The translations under genes and the position numbers were made by a program. A DNA stretch of 64,000 bases from Planctomycetaceae bacterium (GTDB lineage Bacteria > Planctomycetota > Phycisphaerae > SM23-33). The first letter of the stretch is position 1. Each line of letters starts with the position of its first letter. The notes under the pieces were generated by a model. It saw only the letters and a program-made list of their open reading frames with translations, was not told the DNA's origin and did not search any database. The stretch spans positions 1 to 64,000 of the forward strand of contig JBDKTA010000058.1 in assembly GCA_039680605.1 (NCBI GenBank), read 5' to 3'. Positions 53,004 to 61,629 of the stretch are shown piece after piece.

Positions 53004-54080
53004 TCAGGCCTTGACCGGCGCCGGTCCGCCGATGGGCGTGGGGATGGTCCAGCGGTTGATCAGCGGCACGACCGAGTTCATCAGCAGCACCGCGAACATC
53101 ACGCCCTCGGGATATCCGCTGAAGACCCGCAGCAGCATCACCAGCGCCCCGCACCCGGCGCCGAAGATCAGCTTGCCCCTGGGCGTCAGCGGGCTGGTCA
53201 CCGGATCGGTCGCGATATACACCGCCCCGAACAGCAGCGCCCCGCCGAACAGGTGATGCAGCAGCAGCTCCGGTCCCCCGCCCTGGGCGAGGTTCATCAG
53301 ACCGGCGATCACCGCCGCCGTGCCCACCATCCCCAGCGGAATCTCCCAACTGGCCGTCCGCCGGATCAGCAGGTACACCGCCCCGAGGATGCAGGCGGCC
53401 GCACTCGTCTCGCCCAGCGAGCCGTTGACGTTGCCCCAGAACAATCGCTTGACGTAATTCCAGTCGGTTGCCGGTTGCGTTGCCGCCGCGGCCGGCGCGG
53501 TCGCGACGGCGGGTTTGCGGGCGGCTTCGCGCCGGGCGGTCATCGGGGTAGCCTGCGTCACGGCGTGGGGCGCGTCGGTTCGCGACGCCGGGGCCACGTA
53601 CGCGCTGGCGCCCATGACGCCGGCGAAGGCGATCATGACGAACGCGCGGCCGACCATCGCCGGGTTGAACAGATTCTGCCCCAGGCCTCCGAAGATGATC
53701 TTGGCGATTCCGATGGCGATCAGCGAGCCGACGACGCCGACGTACCACGGCGCCGACCAGGGCAGCGACAACGCCAGGATCGCTCCGGTGACGGCCGCCG
53801 AACCGTCGATGATGGTCAGCCCCTTTCCGCGGAGCATCGAGAACATCGCCTCGAAGGCCATGCATGCCAGCATGCACAGGGCGATCTGCTGGATGGCGTA
53901 GAGCCCGAAGACGGCCATCGACGCCACGATCACCGGCACCAGCGCCAGCAGCACGTCGAGCATCATGCGGCGCGTGGTCTGGGCGATGTTGCCCATGTGC
54001 GGCGACGGCGCGACGATCAGGACCGGTTCGGCGGGTGGCTGGCTACCGGCGGCAGGGGCGGGTTGTTGGGCTTGACTCAT
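53004..54080 (-). CDS. rnfD: Rnf complex subunit D, membrane flavoprotein
   Basis: A 358-residue RnfD with nine to ten helices. The motif LFNPAMVGRAF and the C-terminal GYPEGVMFAVLLMN are conserved. The likely flavinylation site is Thr178 in HAVTQATPM. About 20 extra residues rich in Ala, Pro and Arg follow that site (about 182-205). An N-terminal Gln/Pro/Ala-rich stretch precedes HMGNIAQTTRRMM. Confidence 0.95.
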   Translation of the reverse strand: MSQAQQPAPAAGSQPPAEPVLIVAPSPHMGNIAQTTRRMMLDVLLALVPVIVASMAVFGLYAIQQIALCMLACMAFEAMFSMLRGKGLTIIDGSAAVTGAILALSLPWSAPWYVGVVGSLIAIGIAKIIFGGLGQNLFNPAMVGRAFVMIAFAGVMGASAYVAPASRTDAPHAVTQATPMTARREAARKPAVATAPAAAATQPATDWNYVKRLFWGNVNGSLGETSAAACILGAVYLLIRRTASWEIPLGMVGTAAVIAGLMNLAQGGGPELLLHHLFGGALLFGAVYIATDPVTSPLTPRGKLIFGAGCGALVMLLRVFSGYPEGVMFAVLLMNSVVPLINRWTIPTPIGGPAPVKA

Positions 54081-54087
54081 CGGCGGC

Positions 54088-55434
54088 TCATTTCTTCTTG
54101 CGGGGGATTTCGGCCTTGCCCATGCGCATCAACTGCACCAGCGGGATTCCCGAGGGGCAGATGTACGCGCAGCAGCCGCACTCGATACAGGCGTCGAGAT
54201 GGTATCGCCGGGCGAGGTCCCAGTCCTTGAATCGGCACGCCAGGGCGATCTTGGTGGGCACCAGCCCCACCGGGCAGACGTCGACGCACCGCCCGCAGCG
54301 GATGCACTGGAGTTCTTCGGCCTTGCGGGCCTCCTGGCTGGTCAGCACCGTGATGCCGCTGGTGCCCTTGGTCACCGGCGTGTCGAGGTTGCCGATGGCC
54401 AGGCCCATCATCGGTCCGCCGGAGAGCACCCGGGCCGCCTGGTCGGTCAGCCCGCCGCAGTGCTCGATCAGCGTTTTGTAACTGACGCCGATGGGCGCCA
54501 GCAGGTTCCGCGGACGCGCCACGCCCGAGCCCGTCACCGTCACCACGCGGTGAGTCAGCGGCTTGCCCCGCAGCACCGCGCGTGCAATCGCCGCGGCCGT
54601 GCCGACGTTGATCACCACCACGCCCACGTCCAGCGGCAGCCCGCCGGTGGGCACCACGCGCCCCAGGGCGGCGCGGATGGTCATCTTCTCGCCGCCCATG
54701 GGATAATGCGTCGGCAGCACCACCACCTGTATCTTCGTCCCGCGCACCGCCCGGCGCAGATTGTCGATCGCCACGGGCTTGTTGTCTTCGATGGCGATGA
54801 TGATCTGCTTGGCGTCGGCCGCCTGCGCCGCCAGCAACGCCCCGGAGATGATCGGTCCGGGAAGCTGGATCATCATGCGATGGTCCGCCGTCAGGTACGG
54901 TTCGCACTCGCAGCCGTTGACCAGCAGCGTGTCGATGGGCTTGGTTTCGTTGCGCACGAGTTTGACGTGCGTGGGAAAGGCCGCCCCGCCCTGGCCGACG
55001 ATGCCAGCCGCCTGGATCGCCTCGACGATCTGCTGGGGGGCGTGGTCTTCCAGGTGCCGTGTGGGCCACTCGCCGCCGAAGATCGCGTCCCACAGACCCT
55101 GACCGCTGAGGGTCTGCGGACCGGCCGTGATCGGGATCACCGCCACGTGGCGGGCGTTGGGCAGCGTCGTCACGTCCGCCATGCCGCACGTGCCGTCGAT
55201 CGACGCGTGGACCGGCGCCGAGACGAACCCGCCGGCCTTGCCGATCATCTCGCCCATCGCCACCGGCGTCTTGGGCTTGACCAGGCTCTCGCACGGGGCG
55301 CCGATGTGCTGCACCAGCGGAATCCGAACCTCCGGCGGCGTCGGAAGCACCTCGATCGCCGCGTCGGCCGACAGGCTCTTACGCTCGGGCGGGTGAACCC
55401 CGCCGCGAAAGTCCATTCTGCCGGTGGCTGTCAT
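54088..55434 (-). CDS. rnfC: Rnf complex subunit C, NADH/ferredoxin-side iron-sulfur flavoprotein
   Basis: A 448-residue RnfC, the NAD-interacting subunit. It has the Nqo1-like NAD/FMN region (GIVGQGGAAFPTHVKL, VNGCECEPYLTADHR) and C-terminal two-cluster ferredoxin motif CIRCGRCVDVCP and CIECGCCAYICP. ATG at 55434 overlaps the stop of the upstream small gene (ATGA). The usual long repetitive C-terminal tail of gamma-proteobacterial RnfC is absent. Confidence 0.95.
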   Translation of the reverse strand: MTATGRMDFRGGVHPPERKSLSADAAIEVLPTPPEVRIPLVQHIGAPCESLVKPKTPVAMGEMIGKAGGFVSAPVHASIDGTCGMADVTTLPNARHVAVIPITAGPQTLSGQGLWDAIFGGEWPTRHLEDHAPQQIVEAIQAAGIVGQGGAAFPTHVKLVRNETKPIDTLLVNGCECEPYLTADHRMMIQLPGPIISGALLAAQAADAKQIIIAIEDNKPVAIDNLRRAVRGTKIQVVVLPTHYPMGGEKMTIRAALGRVVPTGGLPLDVGVVVINVGTAAAIARAVLRGKPLTHRVVTVTGSGVARPRNLLAPIGVSYKTLIEHCGGLTDQAARVLSGGPMMGLAIGNLDTPVTKGTSGITVLTSQEARKAEELQCIRCGRCVDVCPVGLVPTKIALACRFKDWDLARRYHLDACIECGCCAYICPSGIPLVQLMRMGKAEIPRKKK

Positions 55435-55730
55435 GAACGCTCCTTGAGGCCGCCGATGAGGCGGACGGCGCCAATGGCCAAAGCAATGCCCCCGACCAGT
55501 CCGACCAGGCACCCGATCAGTTGACCGCCCTGGGCCGGTCCGCCGATCACCGCCCCGCCCGCCGCCATCGCCAGCGGAAGCAGAAACACCTCTGCCGCGC
55601 AAAGCGTCATCCGCCACGACGACAGAGGCGAGGCCTCCATCCCCGCGTCGGCGAACTTGCACGCGCGCCCGCACGCCTGACAGCCCCCGCCCGCCGGCGA
55701 ACCGGTTTGATCCTGAGGTTGCTCAGACAC
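55431..55730 (-). CDS. Small Cys-containing membrane protein heading the rnf operon (RseC-like)
   Basis: A 99-residue protein from a GTG at 55730. An N-terminal CQACGRAC (Cys17, 20, 24) is followed by two helices (about 40-62 and 70-92), a layout like the membrane half of RseC/MucC proteins that often accompany rnf genes. It overlaps rnfC by 4 bp. The start is supported by a predicted promoter at 55758-55786; the same frame stays open upstream, but only through repeat DNA. Identity as RseC is tentative. Confidence 0.65.
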   Translation of the reverse strand: MSEQPQDQTGSPAGGGCQACGRACKFADAGMEASPLSSWRMTLCAAEVFLLPLAMAAGGAVIGGPAQGGQLIGCLVGLVGGIALAIGAVRLIGGLKERS

Positions 55731-55757
55731 GATCCTGACCTCAAAACGAAAAGAATG

Positions 55758-55786
55758 ACTGTACTGATGACCGTTGTGAAAATCAA
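55758..55786 (-). promoter_or_regulatory. Predicted promoter of the rnf operon
   Basis: On the minus strand: TTGATT (55781-55786), 17-bp spacer, TACAGT (55758-55763), about 28 bp before the GTG of the first gene. Confidence 0.6.
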
Positions 55787-56377
55787 ACAGAATCCCCCCG
55801 TGGCAAGCCCGTCCCCCGTAGCACGGGCGTCCCGCCCATGCTCTTGCTGTGTGGCATGGGCGTCCCGCCCATGCTCCCGCTGTGTTGCATGGGCGTCTCG
55901 CCCATGCTCCCGCCGTGTTGCATGGGCGTCTCGCCCATGCTCCCCGCCGGGCCCCCACCTCTGGTACGCATGTCGAAGGCATGGAGGACACCATTCCATG
56001 GAGCTTTTCATGCGAACCTGAAACTCGCACCACCTGTCCAACAATTGTCCATTCGTTGTCTATTCTTGTCTGTTTCGAGCGATCAACACTTTGAGTGGCA
56101 CCACAAACCGTTGGCCTTAAATGGTTTATATAACTTCGCCGCCTCGCCCAACGTGCAAGCAGACAATCGTGCCCCCGCGCCCAAATTCTCGATCAAACAT
56201 CCTCAAGCCCCCATCAACCACCTGCAAACGCCACAGCATGGTACTCCCATGGCGCACCACCGGTTGAGGCGCCATGGATCAAGCGGACGGTTGCAGCCCT
56301 GGCCAGGACCACACCCTCCACCCCCGAGGCATTCCCAGAACAAGAGGGCTGGATCCAAAGCCGTCTGCCGAGAGGAT
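55787..56377. repeat. Gene-free stretch with a CATGGGCGTC(C/T)CGCCCATGC array
   Basis: Four units at about 55818-55943, each a palindrome of GGGCG around TCCC or TCTC, spaced about 32 bp; the first reads CACGGGCGTCCCG. The same unit occurs at 27523-27584, and a looser relative near 57221-57262. From 55945 to 56377 I see no gene; it contains a GGCGCCATGGATC palindrome-like patch near 56265. Confidence 0.8.
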
Positions 56378-57004
56378 TCACTTCCCAGAAAGCACTTCTT
56401 TCACATTTGCGTTGGTGACGGTTCCTCTTTTCACGCCCTCAGATATACGGTCGACCTCTTGGTTAGCTTCGGTCAACATTAGACGATAGCGATCTAGATA
56501 ATGCCCTGCCATGCGTTCGGGGGAAAAGTATATCGCCCATTTGCCATCGATCCGCGCGGCCTCAATGCCTATGCTGCTCCCATCTACTACCAGACGGGCA
56601 AGATGAGGACTTCCGTCAATTGTTATCTCACGCCCTATGCGCGCACTGCAGTCGCTCCATAGAAGAACACCCTGATATTGCTGACTTACGGGGTCAAACA
56701 GGTGCTCACGAAAATACTCACCTGCTTCCCTGCCAAATCTCTCAGAAAGCAACTCTTGCAGGCCATCTGATTGTGCTGAAAACTCTGCGTACGCCGCCAA
56801 CATTTTGGCGGCTTCCTTTCTTAAGGCCGGTTCCAGACAGTCAAGAACAGCCCGACCATCATGGTCACAAACTGCCTTCTGATATGAGTAGAACAGATCG
56901 CGCACACTGCCAGTCATTGCCGTGGCAAACTTCGAGTTAGAGCTGCATCCCGTCAGACATATGAACGTCAACGCAATTGCGGGGACAAGCCGATGTTGTG
57001 GCAT
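56378..57004 (-). CDS. Putative lipoprotein of unknown function
   Basis: A 208-residue protein with a lipoprotein signal: AIALTFICLTGC (lipobox LTGC, Cys20). The mature part is mixed helix and strand, with Tyr/Gln-rich start (LFYSYQKAVCDHDGRAVLDC), and looks like a NTF2-like or DUF-type fold; no family is recognised. ATG at 57004 gives a proper signal; a longer start at 57058 does not. Low GC relative to its neighbours. Stands alone between repeat regions. Confidence 0.7.
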   Translation of the reverse strand: MPQHRLVPAIALTFICLTGCSSNSKFATAMTGSVRDLFYSYQKAVCDHDGRAVLDCLEPALRKEAAKMLAAYAEFSAQSDGLQELLSERFGREAGEYFREHLFDPVSQQYQGVLLWSDCSARIGREITIDGSPHLARLVVDGSSIGIEAARIDGKWAIYFSPERMAGHYLDRYRLMLTEANQEVDRISEGVKRGTVTNANVKEVLSGK

Positions 57005-57214
57005 TCTGGCTACCTCAGGGAAGAAACGGGTCAGGAAGTCAGGAACCGTTGTTTGCACACGCCATATTGTTCGGTCTCATCTCGCCATTTCGGGCGGCTT
57101 CAGCAGTGACGAGAGAACCGCCGACCGCGATTCCGATCTGTTAGACGCACGAGTGGGCCGGGTTCTTTTGGAAAAGTGAAGAATCTTTCACGTATTCGGA
57201 AGAGGGGCGGGAAC

Positions 57215-57262
57215 GTGCCCGGGCAAGATGCCCGTGGGACTCACGGGCGGGACGCCCGTGCT
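57215..57262. repeat. GGGCAAGATGCCC / ACGGGCGGGACGCCCGT repeat
   Basis: Two adjacent short palindromes just past the mscS stop, similar in wording to the CATGGGCGTCC array; may serve as a terminator. Confidence 0.55.
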
Positions 57263-58250
57263 ACTGGGGGCCCTGCTGGGGGCTCGTGCTGCTGACGACG
57301 CTTAGGTTCTGCCGCTCAGCCGGGCTCGTCGGCGGCGGGGGGGCGGGGGGCGGTTGCAGGCCGCTCTTGCCTTCGACGAAGTTCGTGAAGACGCGCTGGG
57401 TGGGATAGGCAATGTCGATGGCGTCCTGGCCTTCGAAGGCCTCGAGGATCGCCTCGACGAGCTCGGTGGACACCACCCGCCGACGGCGGGCGTTGGTGAG
57501 GTACCGCAGCGTCAACGTCGTGCCCTCCGGGGCCAGGGCCGTCCAGACCGACGGCTGGACCTGCTCCTGGCGAAGGGCGATGGCCATGCCGGCGTGGTGG
57601 ATGGTCTGGGTGACTTCGTCCTGGTCGACGGGGCAGACGCGGTTGACGATCTCGGTCAGCAGGCTCTTGGCTTTTCGCCAGTCGCTCTCAGCGGTGATCG
57701 TCAGGGGCAGTTCGTTCCAGACGTACTCGAAGTCCTGGACATAGTTGCAGGTGACCTTCTCGAAGACCCACCCGTTGGGGATGTGCAGGATTCGCCCGGT
57801 GGCCTGGTCGGCTTGCACCCACTGGCGGATCTCGGTGACGGTGAAGGTGAACAGGCGGATGTCGATGACGTCGCCGGCGTGGTCGCCGATCTGGACGCGG
57901 TCGCCGAGGCCGAAGGGCTTGCGCCACAGGATGTAGATCCATCCGGCGATATTGGTCAGCGGTTTCTGCAGCGCCACGGCCAAGCCCGCCGAGAACACGC
58001 CCAGGTAGACGATGATGCCCACGAAGCGTTCGAACCAGATCCGCAGCAGCACGATCACCAGCACGATGCCCAGCACGCCTTCGAGAAACTTCCGCGCGAC
58101 GAACCGCTTGGCCGGATCGTCCAGCGTGCGGCGGAAGGTCCACCGCCCCAGCCATCGCAGCGCCAGGTACACGCCCAGGGCGATCAGGATCGCCACCAGC
58201 TTCTCAACTATCCCCGAGGGCAGACCCAGCGTGTGTTCGATCCAGTCCAT
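57261..58250 (-). CDS. Mechanosensitive ion channel, MscS family
   Basis: A 329-residue MscS-type channel that releases solutes on hypo-osmotic shock. Three N-terminal helices are followed by the pore helix region GVFSAGLAVALQKPLTNIAGWIYI and the beta domain WRKPFGLGDRVQIGDHAGDV, then the alpha/beta C-terminal domain. An extra Pro-rich tail (about 300-329) is present. The start lies 1 bp after the DUF2254 stop, so the two are one operon. Confidence 0.9.
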   Translation of the reverse strand: MDWIEHTLGLPSGIVEKLVAILIALGVYLALRWLGRWTFRRTLDDPAKRFVARKFLEGVLGIVLVIVLLRIWFERFVGIIVYLGVFSAGLAVALQKPLTNIAGWIYILWRKPFGLGDRVQIGDHAGDVIDIRLFTFTVTEIRQWVQADQATGRILHIPNGWVFEKVTCNYVQDFEYVWNELPLTITAESDWRKAKSLLTEIVNRVCPVDQDEVTQTIHHAGMAIALRQEQVQPSVWTALAPEGTTLTLRYLTNARRRRVVSTELVEAILEAFEGQDAIDIAYPTQRVFTNFVEGKSGLQPPPAPPPPTSPAERQNLSVVSSTSPQQGPQ

Positions 58251-58251
58251 G

Positions 58252-59577
58252 TCAGGCGTCTTTCTGCCGCTGGGGCGGGGGCTGCCTCGAGGCCTCCAGA
58301 ACGCCCTGGTAGCGCTGGCGGATCTTCTGCAGGTCCGGTCCGTCGCTGAGGACTTCCTGGGCGCCGCTGAGAAGGGACCGGGCGTGGCTGGCGATGGCCG
58401 CGAGGTCTTCCGGGCGATGGGCGCGGGTCGCCAGTTCGCCCAGCGCTTCGAGCAGGCGGATCGACGCCAGCACGTCGGTACGCACCGAGCGGCGGATGGG
58501 GCTGATGCTCATGTCGAGCATCTGCACGAACGTGACGGGATTGAGGATCAACCGCACCTTGCCCTGCCGGTCGCAGCGGCAGCGGCTGGGCGGCTCCTCC
58601 ACCACCAGCTTGCACAGGGCCGGCAGCAACCGGTCGATCGAGGCGATGGCGGTATACGAGTCGTTGAGGCTCGGCGAAAGGGCGCGCATCGCCGCCTCGA
58701 TCAACTGCCGCACGGCGAACGTCGTGTCCTGCGCCGGCGACTGGTGCGGGCCCATCAAGAAGGCTTGCGTGATCTTGCCGACAAGGCCGTCGTCCAGCCG
58801 ATCCGGCGGAACAACCACCGCCAGGGGGCTGCCGACCAAAGCGAACTGCCCGGGCTGAACCTCCACGCCGATCAGCAGGTCGTGACGCGTCGCCAGGCGC
58901 ATCAGCTCGTCCGAGTCCACGCCGTGAATGTACCCGTCGACGCGGCTGGTGATGGTTCGGCCGCCGTCCAGGGGCGGCGGCGCCGGCTGCCCGTCGCGGC
59001 CTGTCTTTTCCGGGCGCGAGCCCTCCATCGACTCCAGGAGCTCCTTGCCGATCGAGGCCAGGATGCGGTCGGCCTGAATGTCTGACGCCACGTGATGGAT
59101 GAAGAAGATCAGGATCGCGAAGCTGAAGATAGCCGCGGCGATGGCCACCGTCACGCTCAGGCGGGGCGTGCTGGGTGTTCCGGAGTCGCCGGGGCCGAAA
59201 CTGCTGAGCACCGCCACGCAGTAGATGAACGTTCCGATAAAGACGCCGAAACTCATCTGCAGCGCCCGATCGCGAAGAAAGTTCAGCAGCACCCACGAGC
59301 CGTACTGGTTTGACGTCAGCGACAAAACCACGATCGTGATCGAGAACAGAACACCCGCCACCGTGATGATGCTTCCCGACAATGTGCTCAGCAGCGACCG
59401 CGCCGCCGCAGGGTCGCCACTGTAAACCCACGGAAGGTCTTTGACCCACTGGCCATAAATCGAATCCACCCAAAGCAGCACGACCGCGGCCGCGAGTCCT
59501 GCAATGCCCATCACGCCCGGCACGAACCAGTAGCTGGCGCGGATCTCCGACATCACGTCGAGCACGCGGACTCTCAT
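58252..59577 (-). CDS. DUF2254 family membrane protein
   Basis: A 441-residue protein with four helices in the first 170 residues and a large soluble C-terminal part, matching DUF2254. Family-like segments include FSITIVVLSLTSNQYGSWVL, FIHHVASDIQ and AMRALSPSLNDSYTAI. Role unknown; its overlap-type linkage to mscS hints at envelope stress or osmotic response. A TATAAT at 59608-59613 lies 30 bp upstream. Confidence 0.88.
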   Translation of the reverse strand: MRVRVLDVMSEIRASYWFVPGVMGIAGLAAAVVLLWVDSIYGQWVKDLPWVYSGDPAAARSLLSTLSGSIITVAGVLFSITIVVLSLTSNQYGSWVLLNFLRDRALQMSFGVFIGTFIYCVAVLSSFGPGDSGTPSTPRLSVTVAIAAAIFSFAILIFFIHHVASDIQADRILASIGKELLESMEGSRPEKTGRDGQPAPPPLDGGRTITSRVDGYIHGVDSDELMRLATRHDLLIGVEVQPGQFALVGSPLAVVVPPDRLDDGLVGKITQAFLMGPHQSPAQDTTFAVRQLIEAAMRALSPSLNDSYTAIASIDRLLPALCKLVVEEPPSRCRCDRQGKVRLILNPVTFVQMLDMSISPIRRSVRTDVLASIRLLEALGELATRAHRPEDLAAIASHARSLLSGAQEVLSDGPDLQKIRQRYQGVLEASRQPPPQRQKDA

Positions 59578-59607
59578 GTGGTTGCCCCCCAAAGCCGATG
59601 GCGAGAA

Positions 59608-59613
59608 ATTATA
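59608..59613 (-). promoter_or_regulatory. Predicted -10 element of the DUF2254-mscS operon
   Basis: TATAAT on the minus strand, 30 bp before the ATG. The matching -35 would fall at the edge of the adjacent repeat unit and is poor. Confidence 0.5.
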
Positions 59614-59621
59614 GTGGCTCG

Positions 59622-59900
59622 TCCCAATCCCGCACTCCCCGTCCCCGGCATTGAACAGCAACAACCGACGACGAGGACGAGGACGAGGACGATAAGAAGA
59701 TACTCCCCGTCCCCGTCTTCGTTTCAATCCTCTTAATCCTCTCAATCCCCTCAATCCCGCACTCCCCGTCCCCGGGCTGAAAAGAAAAAACCGACGACGA
59801 GGACGAGGACGAGGACGATCCCCACCGATCTGCCCCGTCCCTGTCTTTGTCTTAATCCTCTTAATCCTCTCAATCCCGTAAATCCCGCACTCCCCTCCCC
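59622..59900 (-). repeat. About 125-bp repeat array, minus orientation, two units
   Basis: Two units read on the minus strand: GGGACGGGGAGTGCGGGATT, then (GA)GGATTAAGAGGATTAAGAC, AAAGACGGGGACGGGG, a gap, then TCGTCCTCGTCCTCGTCGTC and GGTTGTTGCTGTTCAATGCC. The same unit occurs in plus orientation at 60386-60625 and 61630-62040. It fills most of the 367-bp gene-free gap before arfB. Confidence 0.85.
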
Positions 59901-59944
59901 GACGACTGTTGCCCCGGCGAGCGGGCGCGGGCACAATGGAGAGG

Positions 59945-60373
59945 ATGATTCAGATTACCCCGGCCATCTCGATCGACGAACGCGACCTGCACGTGGACTT
60001 CATCCGCAGCGCCGGTCCGGGCGGGCAGAACGTCAACAAGGTCTCGACGGCAGTGCAGCTTCGCTTCAACCTCGCCGCAACCCAGACGCTCAGCGAGGGC
60101 GTGCGCAGCCGGTTGAAGGCGCTGGCCGGTCGGCGCGTCAACGCGGCTGGGGAACTGATCATCGAGGCGCGGCGGTTCCGCACGCAGGGCGCCAACCGCC
60201 AGGACGCCATCGAGCGCCTCGCGGCGCTGATCCGGGCGGCCGCCCGCCCGCCGCGCCGGCGCAAGGCCACCAAACCCTCGGCGGCCTCGAAACGCAAACG
60301 CCTGGAATCGAAGCGCCGCCGCGCGGCGACGAAGTCCACCCGCGGGCGGGCAGTGCGCGATTACGAGGAGTGA
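59945..60373 (+). CDS. arfB: Alternative ribosome-rescue factor / peptidyl-tRNA hydrolase
   Basis: A 142-residue ArfB (YaeJ) that frees stalled ribosomes by hydrolysing peptidyl-tRNA. GGQ (26-28) lies in SAGPGGQNVNKVSTAVQLRF, and the basic C-terminal tail (RKRLESKRRRAATK) fits the mRNA-channel anchor. ATG at 59945 matches the family N-terminus; ATG at 59936 adds three residues. The flanks on both sides are repeat arrays. Confidence 0.9.
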   Translation: MIQITPAISIDERDLHVDFIRSAGPGGQNVNKVSTAVQLRFNLAATQTLSEGVRSRLKALAGRRVNAAGELIIEARRFRTQGANRQDAIERLAALIRAAARPPRRRKATKPSAASKRKRLESKRRRAATKSTRGRAVRDYEE

Positions 60374-60385
60374 GCGGATTCAAGA

Positions 60386-60658
60386 ACGGGGACGGGGAGT
60401 GCGGGATTGAGGGGATTGAGAGGATTAAGAGGATTAAGACAAAGACGGGGACGGGGATCGGTTTTTTCGTCCTCGTCCTCGTCGTCGGTTGTTGCTGTTC
60501 AATGCCGGGGACGGGGAGTGCGGGATTGGGATGGGATTGAGAGGATTAAGAGGATTAAGACAAAGACGGGGACGGGGCAGATGGACGGGGATTGGTTTTT
60601 TCGTCCTCGTCCTCGTCCCGCGCGTCCGTCACCACCCTCGGCCCCGCCATGGCCCAAC
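60386..60658 (+). repeat. About 125-bp repeat array, plus orientation, two units
   Basis: Two units: 60386-60504 and about 60505-60625, each with the GGATTAAGAGGATTAAGAC core and TCGTCCTCGTCCTCGTC tail. The array is followed by the BRO-gene promoter and fills most of a 352-bp gene-free gap. Confidence 0.85.
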
Positions 60659-60687
60659 TTGACAGCATCACTGTGGTGATCTAGATT
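60659..60687 (+). promoter_or_regulatory. Predicted promoter of the BRO gene, with a dyad in the spacer
   Basis: TTGACA (60659-60664), 17-bp spacer, TAGATT (60682-60687). The spacer holds ATCAC-TGTG-GTGAT, a likely repressor site. Confidence 0.7.
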
Positions 60688-60725
60688 GTGCCACAGAAAC
60701 GGGATCGAGACAGGGAGACCCAATC

Positions 60726-61598
60726 ATGGCTGACATGAGCGAAGAACACCCCTCCGACGCGCAGGGAAAGATCGTTGTCTTCGGGGCCAGAAAGATTCGC
60801 CGCATCTGGCATCAGGAGCAATGGTTCTTCTCGGTGGTGGATATCATTGCGGCCTTGACCGACAGCGAGAATCCGCGCAACTACTGGAATATGTTGAAGG
60901 CCCGCGAGAAGAAACAGAGCCAGGTTCAGTTGTCCACATTTTGTGTACAACTGAAACTAACTTCGGCTGACGGAAAGGCTTACAAGACCGACTGCGTCAA
61001 CACCGAGGCCGCCTTCCGCGTCATTCAATCCATCCCCAGCCCCAAGGCCGAGCCCTTCAAGCAGTGGCTGGCCAAGGTCGGCTATCAGCGCGTCCAGGAA
61101 ATCGAGAACCCAGAACTGGCCCAGCAGCGGATGCGGGAACTCTACCGGCAAAAGGGGTATCCCAATGACTGGATCGAAAAACGCGTCCGGGGCATTGCCG
61201 TCCGCGACGAACTGACCGATGAGTGGCGCCAGCGAGGCATCGCCGACTCCAACGACTTTGCCATTCTGACGGCCGAGATCTCCAAAGCGACCTTCGGTCT
61301 GACCCCGGCGGACTACAAGAAGCTCAAGGGCCTGCGCCGCGAAAACCTGCGCGACCACATGACCGACCTGGAACTCATATTCACCATGCTGGGCGAGGCC
61401 GCTACCACCGAAATCGCCCGCAATACCGACGCTCAGGGATTCGTCCCGAATAAAGACGCCGCCCGCGAAGGCGGAACGGTGGCCGGCAACGCCCGCAGGC
61501 AACTCGAGGCAAAATCAGGCCGAAGAGTCGTCACCCGGCGCAATTACCTTGAGCAAAAGCCCAGCCACAAAGCGTTGCCCAAACAGCGCCGGGAATAA
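60726..61598 (+). CDS. BRO-family / antirepressor-like protein
   Basis: A 290-residue protein with an N-terminal Bro-N domain (about 15-110): KIRRIWHQEQWFFSVVDIIAAL, DSENPRNYWNMLKARE and FRVIQSIPSPKAEPFKQWLAKVGYQR. A C-terminal region with RGIAVRDELTDEWRQRGI and ILTAEISKATFGLTP follows. BRO-type proteins are found on prophages and mobile islands and bind DNA as antirepressors. AGGGAGA precedes the ATG. Flanked on both sides by the roughly 125-bp repeat arrays. Distantly related to dinD at 10968. Confidence 0.85.
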   Translation: MADMSEEHPSDAQGKIVVFGARKIRRIWHQEQWFFSVVDIIAALTDSENPRNYWNMLKAREKKQSQVQLSTFCVQLKLTSADGKAYKTDCVNTEAAFRVIQSIPSPKAEPFKQWLAKVGYQRVQEIENPELAQQRMRELYRQKGYPNDWIEKRVRGIAVRDELTDEWRQRGIADSNDFAILTAEISKATFGLTPADYKKLKGLRRENLRDHMTDLELIFTMLGEAATTEIARNTDAQGFVPNKDAAREGGTVAGNARRQLEAKSGRRVVTRRNYLEQKPSHKALPKQRRE

Positions 61599-61629
61599 GA
61601 CAGGCAGACTCAATCATTCTCCCAGCCCG

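Noticed and set aside
55818-55943. Possible CRISPR array
   Set aside because: The units are themselves palindromes with only 5-9 bp between them, not repeats separated by unique spacers of about 30 bp; no cas genes nearby.
55731-56033. N-terminal extension of the small rnf-operon gene through the palindrome array
   Set aside because: It would encode repeated ARRPCNTAGAW-type units from repeat DNA, and a promoter lies between it and the GTG at 55730.
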